A stretch of 9,554 bases of DNA, taken from assembly GCA_007127495.1 (NCBI GenBank), contig SKZG01000006.1, positions 1-9,554 of the forward strand, in the 5' to 3' direction. Origin of the DNA: Planctomycetales bacterium (lineage in GTDB: Bacteria; Planctomycetota; Planctomycetia; Pirellulales; Thermoguttaceae). The position numbers and the translations under genes are program-made. The notes beneath the pieces are model-generated. The model was not told the origin of the DNA, searched no databases, and was given only the letters and a program-made list of their open reading frames with translations. Numbering within the stretch: the stretch's first letter is position 1; each line of letters begins with the position of its first letter. Positions 1 through 6,060 of the stretch are shown here, in pieces.

Positions 1-352
1 CTTGGCTTCCCAGCAATTCCGCCAGGTTCTCTTGCAGCACCCCTTCCAGTTGCAGGTATCGGTAGAATGCCTTCAGGGACACAAGGTGCCGTGCAATGCT
101 GGCCGGGGCTAGCGCTTTGCCATACAGCCAGGTTGCGTAGTCGGCAAGATCGCGGATGGAAAGCTCCCCAATATCGCGTCCGGCAAGCCACTCGACGAAT
201 CGCCGGATGTCGCGACGATAGGCGGCCACCGTGTTTTCCGCTAGACGGCACTCGCCCGCCGAATAGTCCACGAACGCCGTTAAATACGTCTCCGCAAGGC
301 TGCGAGCACGGGGAGGACGTGGACGGGGTGGAGTCGCTTTACGTACGGGCAT
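1..352 (-). CDS. Tyrosine recombinase XerC/XerD-type, N-terminal part (cut by left window edge)
   Basis: The gene reads leftward and is cut at base 1, so only 117 codons are visible. The protein starts MPVRKATPPRPRPPR, a basic proline-rich lead. From about residue 18 it reads as the SAM-like core-binding domain of Xer recombinases: a helix with AENTVAAYRRDIRRFVEWL (residues 38-56), then SIRDLADYATWL, then SIARHLVSLKAFYRYL (85-100), ending in NLAELLGSQ. In the family this domain grips one half of the dif-like site. The catalytic domain with the R-H-R-Y residues lies outside the window, so activity cannot be judged. ATG at 352 is the only usual start codon in this frame after an in-frame stop near 473; no clear Shine-Dalgarno precedes it. 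It lies downstream of pabA on the same strand after a 220-base gap. Whether it is XerC, XerD or a phage-type integrase cannot be settled; the sequence style favours a housekeeping Xer protein. Confidence 0.88.
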   Translation of the reverse strand, partial: MPVRKATPPRPRPPRARSLAETYLTAFVDYSAGECRLAENTVAAYRRDIRRFVEWLAGRDIGELSIRDLADYATWLYGKALAPASIARHLVSLKAFYRYLQLEGVLQENLAELLGSQ

Positions 353-572
353 GTTGTTTGGTTTCGGGTGGCAAGCTGGGGCGACTTCACAGAATCTGCG
401 GGGAGCATGCCTGTAGACTCGCCAGCGATCATGGTAATGAGGTGTGCGGCGGGCACCCCGGGCGACATCTCAGCCCAACAAGCCCAAGCAAACCGTCCAT
501 GCTGACCCATTTTGCTCAATCCCGCGCTATGAATCCGAATGCCATTGTTGGGCTTGCAGAAACGCAGCCGGA
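353..572. other. Intergenic spacer between pabA and the xer-type gene
   Basis: No convincing gene is seen in these 220 bases. The spacer holds a 10-base inverted repeat, AGCCCAACAA at 472-481 and TTGTTGGGCT at 545-554. Nested inside is a shorter pair, AGCAAA at 487-492 and TTTGCT at 511-516. No T-run follows on either strand, so it does not look like an intrinsic terminator. I see no good promoter for the downstream recombinase gene. Confidence 0.5.
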
Positions 573-1148
573 TCAGGAAGTTCGCGCGAGCTGCAGAAAA
601 TTGGCGAGCAGGGTCTCGCCGTGCTCGGTAAGGATCGACTCGGGATGGAACTGGAGCCCGACGATTGGTAGTGTCCGGTGCCGCACCGCCATGACGGCGC
701 CGTCCGGCGCGCGGGCCGACACCTCCAGGCATTCGGGCAGCGAAGCTTCCTCCACCACGAGCGAATGGTATCGCCCAGCCGCGAATTCGGAGGGAAGCCC
801 GGCGAAAACGCCTTGCCCATCGTGGACCACGGACGTGGACCGGCCGTGGACCGGCGCGTCGGCCCGCACCACTCGGCCACCGAACGCCTCGGCAATGATC
901 TGGTGGCCGAGGCAGACACCGAGAATGGGCACGTCGCTATGCAGTGCACGGACCACGTGCAGCGAACAACCTGCCTGCCGTGGCGCGCACGGGCCGGGCG
1001 AGAGAATCAGCGCGTCGGGGCTCCGTCGGCGCACGTCGTCGGCGTCGATCGCCGTATTGCGAACGACCTCCGTGCGGTGGCCCAGCCGCTCGAAATATCG
1101 GGCCAGGTTGTGTACGAAGCTGTCGTAGTTGTCGATAAGCAGGATCAT
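573..1148 (-). CDS. pabA: Aminodeoxychorismate synthase glutamine amidotransferase subunit (PabA/TrpG family)
   Basis: This class I glutamine amidotransferase should release ammonia from glutamine and pass it to PabB for 4-amino-4-deoxychorismate synthesis in the folate pathway. The 191-residue protein begins MILLIDNYDSF, the standard family start. It shows the oxyanion-loop region SPGP (50-53), the nucleophile C79 in GVCLGHQ, and H168 and E170 in FHPES. As far as I recall, these three positions equal those of E. coli PabA. ATG at 1148 was chosen because it begins at the conserved N-terminus and has a GGAAG box 5 bases upstream. An in-frame ATG at 1190 overlaps the pabB stop as ATGA and would add 14 residues, so it remains possible. 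Co-transcription with pabB is likely. TrpG is nearly identical in kind, so the subunit may also serve anthranilate synthase; no trp genes are visible. Confidence 0.93.
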   Translation of the reverse strand: MILLIDNYDSFVHNLARYFERLGHRTEVVRNTAIDADDVRRRSPDALILSPGPCAPRQAGCSLHVVRALHSDVPILGVCLGHQIIAEAFGGRVVRADAPVHGRSTSVVHDGQGVFAGLPSEFAAGRYHSLVVEEASLPECLEVSARAPDGAVMAVRHRTLPIVGLQFHPESILTEHGETLLANFLQLARTS

Positions 1149-1186
1149 GGTTTCTTCCGGCTCTTCCGGGCGCGGCGCGAGCCCCT

Positions 1187-1190
1187 TCAT
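1187..1190 (-). promoter_or_regulatory. ATGA stop/start overlap at the pabB-pabA junction
   Basis: Read on the minus strand, the last four bases of pabB are ATGA: the TGA ends pabB and the ATG is in frame with pabA. Such overlaps often couple translation of two subunits made in equal amounts. The conserved PabA start lies 42 bases further on at 1148 and has its own GGAAG box, so either start, or both, may be used. Confidence 0.5.
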
Positions 1191-2665
1191 TCCAGGGCAA
1201 TCGCCCGCAGCATACCCTCAGCCTTGTGCCAGGTCTCGTCGTATTCCTTTTCCGGGATCGACTGGGCGACGATCCCGCCGCCGACGGGAATTTGCCACCA
1301 GCCGCGCCCGGCAGTGACTGTTCGGATGAGAAGGTTCAGGTCCATGGAGCCGTCCAGCCCAAAGTACCCGAGGGACCCGCAATAGGCGCCGCGCGATGTG
1401 GGTTCCACTTCGGCAATGATTTCCATGGCGCGCACCTTTGGCGCGCCGGTAACCGATCCGCCGGGAAAGGCCGCTCGAACCAGATCGACCACGCTGGCCT
1501 CCTCGCGCAATCGGCCTGCGATGACCGACACCAGATGTGCCACGAACGGGTAGCGCTCCAGGCTGCAAAGCTGCTCCACCTGGACACTTTCCGGTTCGCA
1601 TGTTCGCGAAAGGTCGTTACGCAACAGATCGACGATCATGACGTTCTCGGCTCGGTCCTTTTCGCTCGCCAGCAGTTCGTCCTCGATCCGGCGGTCGACC
1701 GACTCGTCGCCGGTGCGCCTTCGCGTCCCCTTGATCGGCCGTGTCTCAACCCGCCGGCGGTCGGCTCGCAGGAACCGTTCCGGCGAGGCGCTGAGCACTT
1801 GAAAGGGTCCGAGGTCGAAATAGCCGGCGAACGGAGCGGGGTTCCGCTCTCTGAGCCGAAGGTACAACGTCGAGGAATCGAGCCTCGCCGGAGCCAGCAG
1901 TCGCTGGGAAAGGTTCACCTGAAAGACGTCGCCTTCGAACACGTACCGTATGACGCGCTCTGCGGCGCGCAGGTACTGTGGGCGGGAGAAGTTGGACGTC
2001 AGGCCGAGCGGACCGGACACTGCGTACTGCGGGGCAAGCCGCCCGGACGGCAGTGCGTCGGCCGTCCGATCGGCGGGTACGGCCGACTGGGAGGGCGCGT
2101 CGCGGAGCCACTGCTGAAACTGATTCCGTCGCGCCGCTGCCCGCCGGTGGCGCGCCGCCGGCTCCACCTCGGGTAGTCCCTGTGAAATGATCCAGGCCAG
2201 GTCGCACTCGTGGTCCCAGGCCAGCACGACGTCATACCAGCCTATCGCCATCGCGGGTACTTGGAACTCGTCGTAGGCGGGCCTTGGCAACGTTTCCAGG
2301 GCATGGCCCAATTCATAACCAAGCACACCGGCCGCGCCTCCCTGGAATGGCGGCAACCCCGGTACGGTAGGCGTTGCCAGAGCAGCCAGCCTGGCAGCGA
2401 GCCGGTCCAGGTCGTGTGGAGCGGCATGGGCCCGCTCCCAGTATTCGAACGGGTCGGCGGCCAGGAACGAATACCGTCCACGCTCCGGATGCCCGAGCGC
2501 GCTGTCCAGCCAGAGGCAGTGTGGCAAATGGCGCAGCGCCTGGAATGCCTGCTCCGGGGAAGCGACCGGCGAGAGGGGCTCCACAATCGGCGGAGCGGAC
2601 GCGGGCTTCGTACTGTGGGGAATCACAATGAACCACCCGATCTTTCCAGCGGGGAGCAAGGGCAT
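1187..2665 (-). CDS. pabB: Aminodeoxychorismate synthase component I (chorismate-binding, PabB type)
   Basis: PabB converts chorismate plus PabA-delivered ammonia to 4-amino-4-deoxychorismate, the precursor of p-aminobenzoate. The 492-residue protein has an N-terminal anthranilate-synthase-I-like region (about 25-170, with LWLDSALG and GRYSFLAADPF) and a C-terminal chorismate-binding domain (about 225-489). Diagnostic motifs are GDVFQVNLSQR (245-255), SPERFL (294-299), PIKGTRRR from 310, DLLRNDLSRT, PGGSVTGAPK (401-410) and GGGIVAQS. Lysine 312 in PIKGT separates PabB from TrpE, which has alanine there; in PabB it forms the covalent intermediate. A poorly conserved linker (170-215) joins the halves. 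The first ATG (2665) has only a weak ribosome site. A GTG at 2626, preceded by GGGTGG, would remove 13 residues that show no family motif. The stop overlaps an ATG for pabA (ATGA at 1187-1190). Function is confident; the exact start is not. Confidence 0.93.
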   Translation of the reverse strand: MPLLPAGKIGWFIVIPHSTKPASAPPIVEPLSPVASPEQAFQALRHLPHCLWLDSALGHPERGRYSFLAADPFEYWERAHAAPHDLDRLAARLAALATPTVPGLPPFQGGAAGVLGYELGHALETLPRPAYDEFQVPAMAIGWYDVVLAWDHECDLAWIISQGLPEVEPAARHRRAAARRNQFQQWLRDAPSQSAVPADRTADALPSGRLAPQYAVSGPLGLTSNFSRPQYLRAAERVIRYVFEGDVFQVNLSQRLLAPARLDSSTLYLRLRERNPAPFAGYFDLGPFQVLSASPERFLRADRRRVETRPIKGTRRRTGDESVDRRIEDELLASEKDRAENVMIVDLLRNDLSRTCEPESVQVEQLCSLERYPFVAHLVSVIAGRLREEASVVDLVRAAFPGGSVTGAPKVRAMEIIAEVEPTSRGAYCGSLGYFGLDGSMDLNLLIRTVTAGRGWWQIPVGGGIVAQSIPEKEYDETWHKAEGMLRAIALE

Positions 2666-2736
2666 CTCATAGCGTCAACCACAAGAAGATCAGCGGCCCG
2701 GAATTCTTCTCACTCCAGGAAAGGCCGGGACAGCCG

Positions 2737-3399
2737 TTAACGGCCTCGGTACGTAAAGCCCCAGCTCATGCCGGAGCGAGGCGGTCCGCGGTAGTAGGGA
2801 GGAGGCCGATATCCATAGCGATAAGGGCCCCAATAAGGTGAAGCGTAGTGATACTCCTCGACGATGATCGGCGTCGGCATGGATGGTTGCACAGGGACCG
2901 GGGCCGATGCCATCTGCTGTTGTGACGGTGGAGGGGCCTGCATTGCGGCGATGACTCGCTTACTGACGCCTTGCTCCTGCAACGCGATGACGTCAGCCGC
3001 CTGCAACCGTACGGTCGTTCCATTCCCCCGGACATGGTTGACGATCAGCTCCTCATCGACGCCTGCCCTGGTCATCGCAACCACGTCGTCGACGGTGGCC
3101 GCTCCGGCGGCGAGCTGCCGCCCCATGGTCTGCTCGATCGCGGCCAAGTTGGCAGCATTTCTCGCCTCGATATGGTCCAGCTCCGAACCGATCGTGGCTC
3201 CTGTTAGTGTTCCAATGGCACCCCCAATGGCGGCCCCGGCACCGGGACTGCCGACTTGGCTTCCAATCAGTGCGCCCGAACCGGCCCCGACCAGCCCGCC
3301 GAACAAGGCACCCTGGTCGGCATGATAAGGCGACTGGCACCCGCTACTCCATACAACCATTGCAACAAGCGATAATCCACACCAAGTTCTAGACGCCAT
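2737..3399 (-). CDS. Glycine-zipper lipoprotein with tandem helical repeat and Tyr/Pro-rich tail
   Basis: This is a predicted exported lipoprotein of 220 residues and unknown function. The signal peptide is MASRTWCGLSLVAMVVWSSG, followed by a likely lipidated C21; the lipobox SSGC is slightly atypical because -3 is serine. Residues 30-71 form a glycine zipper with GxxxG-type spacing (GALFGGLVGAG, GAAIGGAIGT), a membrane-associating pattern seen in envelope lipoproteins. Residues 102-127 and 132-153 are a diverged repeat (DDVVAMTRAGVDEELI and ADVIALQEQGVSKRVI). The tail (183-220) is rich in Tyr, Pro, Gly and Arg. ATG at 3399 was chosen because it opens directly on the signal peptide, with GGGA about 10 bases upstream. 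ATG at 3414 is possible; one at 3483 would fall inside the promoter. It is first in the minus-strand run, 71 bases before pabB, but shares no obvious role with folate synthesis. Confidence 0.82.
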   Translation of the reverse strand: MASRTWCGLSLVAMVVWSSGCQSPYHADQGALFGGLVGAGSGALIGSQVGSPGAGAAIGGAIGTLTGATIGSELDHIEARNAANLAAIEQTMGRQLAAGAATVDDVVAMTRAGVDEELIVNHVRGNGTTVRLQAADVIALQEQGVSKRVIAAMQAPPPSQQQMASAPVPVQPSMPTPIIVEEYHYASPYWGPYRYGYRPPPYYRGPPRSGMSWGFTYRGR

Positions 3400-3459
3400 A
3401 AAGCTGATTCCCATGTAGAAACGACTTACTATCGGTGCCTGGACCAGCACACCGGGCAG

Positions 3460-3488
3460 ATTGTCGGAATTCCTGTTGCACAAGTCAA
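3460..3488 (-). promoter_or_regulatory. Sigma70-type promoter for the lipoprotein gene
   Basis: Read on the minus strand, the -35 box is TTGACT (3483-3488) and the -10 box is GACAAT (3460-3465), separated by 17 bases. That matches consensus at five and four of six positions. Transcription would begin near 3453, giving a leader of about 50 bases before the ATG at 3399. This placement argues against translation starting at 3483. Confidence 0.6.
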
Positions 3489-3740
3489 TACATAATGGGG
3501 GTTCTGGGTGGCATGCGCATTTTGCGTTGTTTTTTTCATGTTAGCCATGGCCCAGCCCCTTGCAGCTCGCCGCCTCTTCGAATAGCATTAGTGCGATGGG
3601 ATTTGCGGCCGCTTGCAGCCGTTACGTGGGAAAGGGAGCAAAAGGATTGGCCGTCGGGCAAATGCTTTCCCTTTTCCCCGCACTGCTAAAGAGCCAGCGT
3701 TGAGGGCCTGTAGCCCCCGGCGAAACAATCGGAAACCGCA

Positions 3741-3780
3741 AAGCCGCGACCGCCGCCAAGGCCTGTCGCGGTTTCTTTTT
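3741..3780 (+). terminator. Intrinsic-terminator-like hairpin in the leader of the CGS-like gene
   Basis: AAGCCGCGAC (3741-3750) pairs with GTCGCGGTTT (3765-3774) through ten base pairs including one G-T pair, enclosing a 14-base loop. The run TTTCTTTTT (3772-3780) follows at once. A second upstream arm, GAAACCGC (3732-3739), pairs perfectly with GCGGTTTC (3768-3775), so two 5' arms compete for one 3' arm. No plus-strand gene precedes it, so it would act on a leader transcript or end a small RNA. It ends 30 bases before the start codon. Confidence 0.6.
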
Positions 3781-3809
3781 GCCATAGCACGTGAGGTGTT
3801 GACTCAGCA

Positions 3810-5012
3810 ATGACCGACCAACCTTCGCCGATTTCCGGTGCCAGTGCGGGGATTTCCACCCTAGCAGTCCACGCGGGCGAAGCCCGGCAAAAACCGGGAA
3901 ACGCCATTACCGACGCGATCTTCTGCACCGCCACGTACACCTTTGCCAACACGCGTGAGGCCATTGAGTTTGTCGAGCAGAAACTTCCCCGCGAAGAGTA
4001 CGCACGGTATGGCAACCCGACCCAAAAGGTCGCTGAAGCCAAGCTTGCATCTTTGGAGGGGGGCGAGTCGGCAGTGCTCTACTCGTCGGGCATGTCGGCC
4101 GTTGCGGGCCTGCTGCTGGCGACCCTGCGCGGTGGCGACGAAGTGGTGCTCTTCGACGAATGCTATCACCGCACCCGCCAATTCTGCACCGAGTGCTTGG
4201 GCAAGTTTGGCTGCGTTACCCACAAAGTGCCCGCATGCGACTTCGAAGCCATGGAAGCCGCGATCAATCAGCGCACGCGGCTGTTGGTCAGCGAGTCGCC
4301 CACGAACCCCCATCTAAGCGTTGTTGACCTCGAGCGGTTTGTCGCTTTGGGACGCAAGTACGGCATCGCGACGGTCGTCGATTCGACTTTGGCCACGCCA
4401 TTCAACCTTCGACCTCTGGAGTACGGCGTCGATTACGTGATGCACTCGGCGACGAAATATCTTGCCGGGCATAACGACGTGATGGCCGGCGTGGTGATCG
4501 GGTCGGACGAAAAGCTCCGGCCCTTGCGCGATCTGCGCGGCGTGCTGGGCAACCTGCCCGGCCCGCATAGCGATTATCTTCTGCTGCGGGGCCTGAAGAC
4601 CTTCGACCTGCGCATGCGGCGGCATAACGAAAACGGCATGGCGGTGGCGTCGTTTCTCGAGTCGCACCCACGGGTGGAGAAAGTCTACTACCCCGGGCTG
4701 CCCAGCCACCGTGATTATGAAATCGCCCGTCGCTTCATGCACGGCTTCGGCGGGTTGATTACCTTCCTGGTCCGCGATGCCGATGCCGACACAACGGCCC
4801 GCGTGGTCGACTCCGTTCGGCTGCCGCGCATCGGGCCGAGCCTGGGTGGGGTCGAGTCGCTGATCGAACAGCCCATCGTCATGAGCTATCACAGCCACAC
4901 ACCCGAGCAGCGTCGCGCCGTGGGCATACCCGACAACATGATCCGGCTTGCCTGTGGAATTGAGAACGCCGACGACCTGATTGCCGACTTGAGCCAAGCG
5001 CTGGAGGCTTGA
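3810..5012 (+). CDS. Cystathionine gamma-synthase-like PLP enzyme (trans-sulfuration family)
   Basis: This cytoplasmic PLP enzyme of the Cys/Met metabolism family has 400 residues, the usual size. Visible motifs are EYARYGNPT (63-71, cofactor phosphate and dimer contacts), YSSGMSA (91-97), Y119 for ring stacking, ESPTNP (162-167), D191 in VVDSTLATP, the Schiff-base lysine K216 in SATKYLAGH, LRGLKTFDLRMRRHN, and SLGGVESLIEQP (344-355). The C-terminal half recalls plant-type cystathionine gamma-synthase (YYPGLPSH, GFGGLITF), which joins cysteine to an activated homoserine. Close relatives include O-acyl-homoserine sulfhydrylase, cystathionine gamma-lyase and methionine gamma-lyase; sequence alone does not separate them safely. 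GAGG at 3793-3796 lies 13 bases before the ATG, a long spacing. The gene sits behind a leader with a terminator-like hairpin and is followed after 4 bases by dus. Family is certain, reaction probable; symbol left blank. Confidence 0.9.
   Translation: MTDQPSPISGASAGISTLAVHAGEARQKPGNAITDAIFCTATYTFANTREAIEFVEQKLPREEYARYGNPTQKVAEAKLASLEGGESAVLYSSGMSAVAGLLLATLRGGDEVVLFDECYHRTRQFCTECLGKFGCVTHKVPACDFEAMEAAINQRTRLLVSESPTNPHLSVVDLERFVALGRKYGIATVVDSTLATPFNLRPLEYGVDYVMHSATKYLAGHNDVMAGVVIGSDEKLRPLRDLRGVLGNLPGPHSDYLLLRGLKTFDLRMRRHNENGMAVASFLESHPRVEKVYYPGLPSHRDYEIARRFMHGFGGLITFLVRDADADTTARVVDSVRLPRIGPSLGGVESLIEQPIVMSYHSHTPEQRRAVGIPDNMIRLACGIENADDLIADLSQALEA
5003..5007 (+). promoter_or_regulatory. Ribosome binding site that fixes the TTG start of dus
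   Basis: GGAGG lies within the last codons of the CGS-like gene and 9 bases before the TTG at 5017. The nearby ATG at 5012 reaches a stop after one codon, so TTG is the best-placed start. Confidence 0.65.
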
Positions 5013-5016
5013 TGCG

Positions 5017-6060
5017 TTGAGCGAAGACTCACGGCACATTCCGGCCCGGCTCGCCGCCGCGACCTCGGTGGGGTTTCGCTCGCTCCATTTCGACAACCTG
5101 GTGGTCGAGTATCCGATGGTGCAGGCGGCCTTGGCCGGATACAGTGACTGGCCGATGCGCGTCATCGCCTCGCGCTTGGGTGCGCCGTTTACGCTGTCAG
5201 AAGCAATGTTGCCCAGGTTCGTCTTGCAAGTCGGGCGAGGCAAACGCGCCGGCAGGCTGCTCCGCCCGACTGGTGAACGAGCCCTTTGCGGCGCCCAATT
5301 GATGGCCGGCGATGACGACGAACTACCCGCGGCGGCGCAACGGCTGGCCCATGCCGGATTTCACGCCGTTGACGTCAACCTGGCCTGTCCGGTAAAGAAG
5401 GTTCTCCGCAGACGCCGCGGCGGCCACTTGATGGGGCAGCCCGAAGCGGCCGTCCGCGCGGTGGCCCGCGTTCGCGATGGCCTGCCGCCGGACGTGCCGG
5501 TTACGGTGAAGATGCGTCGCGGGCTGGACGATTCATTGGAGAGCACGGAACACTTCTTCGCAATCCTCGACGGCGTGTTGCGTGCGGGGGCAGCGGCGGT
5601 CACCGTCCATGGCCGCACTGTGCGGCAGCGGTACGAGGGAAGGAGTTCGTGGCCGTTCTTGCGTGAGGTAAAGCACCATGCCGGCAGCGCCGTGGTGCTG
5701 GGCAGCGGCGATCTGTTCACCGCCCGCGATTGCCTCGCAATGATTCACCAGACGGGCGTCGACGGCGTGGCCGTGGCGCGCGGAGCGATTGGTAACCCGT
5801 GGATTTTCAGCCAGGTGCGCGCTTTGGCGTTGGGGGAGCCGTGCCCGGAACCGTCGGTGAGCGACCAGCGCGAGGTGATGTTGGAACACTACCGGCTGGC
5901 CGAGGAGACGTACGGCCCACAGCGCACCGGCCCGATGATGCGGAAGTTCGGAATCTGGTACGCGAGGCTGCACCCGCGAAGTGAGGAGGTCCGTCTGACA
6001 TTCATTCGCGTGGGTTCTCAGGAAGATTGGCACCGCGCGGTGGCACAGTGGTATCGGTGA
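5017..6060 (+). CDS. dus: tRNA-dihydrouridine synthase, DusB-like
   Basis: This FMN enzyme reduces uridine to 5,6-dihydrouridine in tRNA D-loops, using NAD(P)H. The 347-residue protein matches the family through its TIM barrel: AALAGYSDWPMR (37-48; the family usually has APMAGVTD), the catalytic acid C124 in DVNLACPVKKV, K165 in VTVKMRRG, H198 in VTVHGRT, and the FMN phosphate region GSGD then VAVARGAIGNPWIF (251-264). The helical tail has MRKFGIWYARLHP (308-320). The KKV after the catalytic Cys is DusB-like. About 25 residues before the barrel are longer than usual. The start is TTG, supported by GGAGG 9 bases upstream; internal ATG codons would cut into the barrel. A 4-base gap after the CGS-like gene points to one transcript. 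The last 59 bases overlap the 3' end of queG on the other strand. Confidence 0.93.
   Translation: MSEDSRHIPARLAAATSVGFRSLHFDNLVVEYPMVQAALAGYSDWPMRVIASRLGAPFTLSEAMLPRFVLQVGRGKRAGRLLRPTGERALCGAQLMAGDDDELPAAAQRLAHAGFHAVDVNLACPVKKVLRRRRGGHLMGQPEAAVRAVARVRDGLPPDVPVTVKMRRGLDDSLESTEHFFAILDGVLRAGAAAVTVHGRTVRQRYEGRSSWPFLREVKHHAGSAVVLGSGDLFTARDCLAMIHQTGVDGVAVARGAIGNPWIFSQVRALALGEPCPEPSVSDQREVMLEHYRLAEETYGPQRTGPMMRKFGIWYARLHPRSEEVRLTFIRVGSQEDWHRAVAQWYR

Larger units (their letters stand above)
3400..3809. other. Divergent intergenic region between lipoprotein gene and CGS-like gene
   Basis: No credible gene lies in these 410 bases; short frames here have no family features. On the minus strand it carries the lipoprotein promoter (3460-3488). 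On the plus strand it forms the leader of the CGS-like gene. A poor promoter candidate is TTGCAG at 3560-3565 with TAGCAT at 3583-3588, 17 bases apart. Next come a 7-base stem GGGAAAG (3628-3634) with CTTTCCC (3665-3671), a small GGGC/GCCC hairpin (3704-3707 with 3713-3716), and a terminator-like hairpin ending at 3780. I recognise no named riboswitch. Confidence 0.6.

Noticed and set aside
1..352. Integrase as evidence for a prophage or integron
   Set aside because: Only the N-terminal domain is visible, and there are no phage genes, attachment sites or cassette repeats nearby. A housekeeping Xer protein is simpler.
67..1128. Long plus-strand open frame across the recombinase and pabA genes
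   Set aside because: Its protein is low in family signal and rich in Arg, Pro and Ser, typical of a frame opposite GC-rich genes. The minus strand carries clear Xer and PabA motifs.
3511..3537. Possible terminator ending in a seven-T run on the plus strand
   Set aside because: The stem before it is only about four base pairs (CGCA/TGCG) and no plus-strand gene precedes it.
3628..3715. Possible cobalamin riboswitch because of GGGAA and CCCCGCACTG fragments
   Set aside because: The fragments are short, and the intervening conserved elements and the final receptor hairpin are not found in the expected order.
3719..3775. Possible c-di-GMP-I (GEMM) riboswitch because of a GCAAAGCC segment after a GGAAA stretch
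   Set aside because: The segment recalls the GEMM core, but the spacing is wrong and the conserved 3' GGUUACCG-type hairpin is missing. Much of the match lies in the terminator stem.
5012..5020. ATG at 5012 overlapping the CGS-like stop as a start for dus
   Set aside because: It hits a stop after one further codon, so TTG at 5017 with GGAGG upstream is the usable start.
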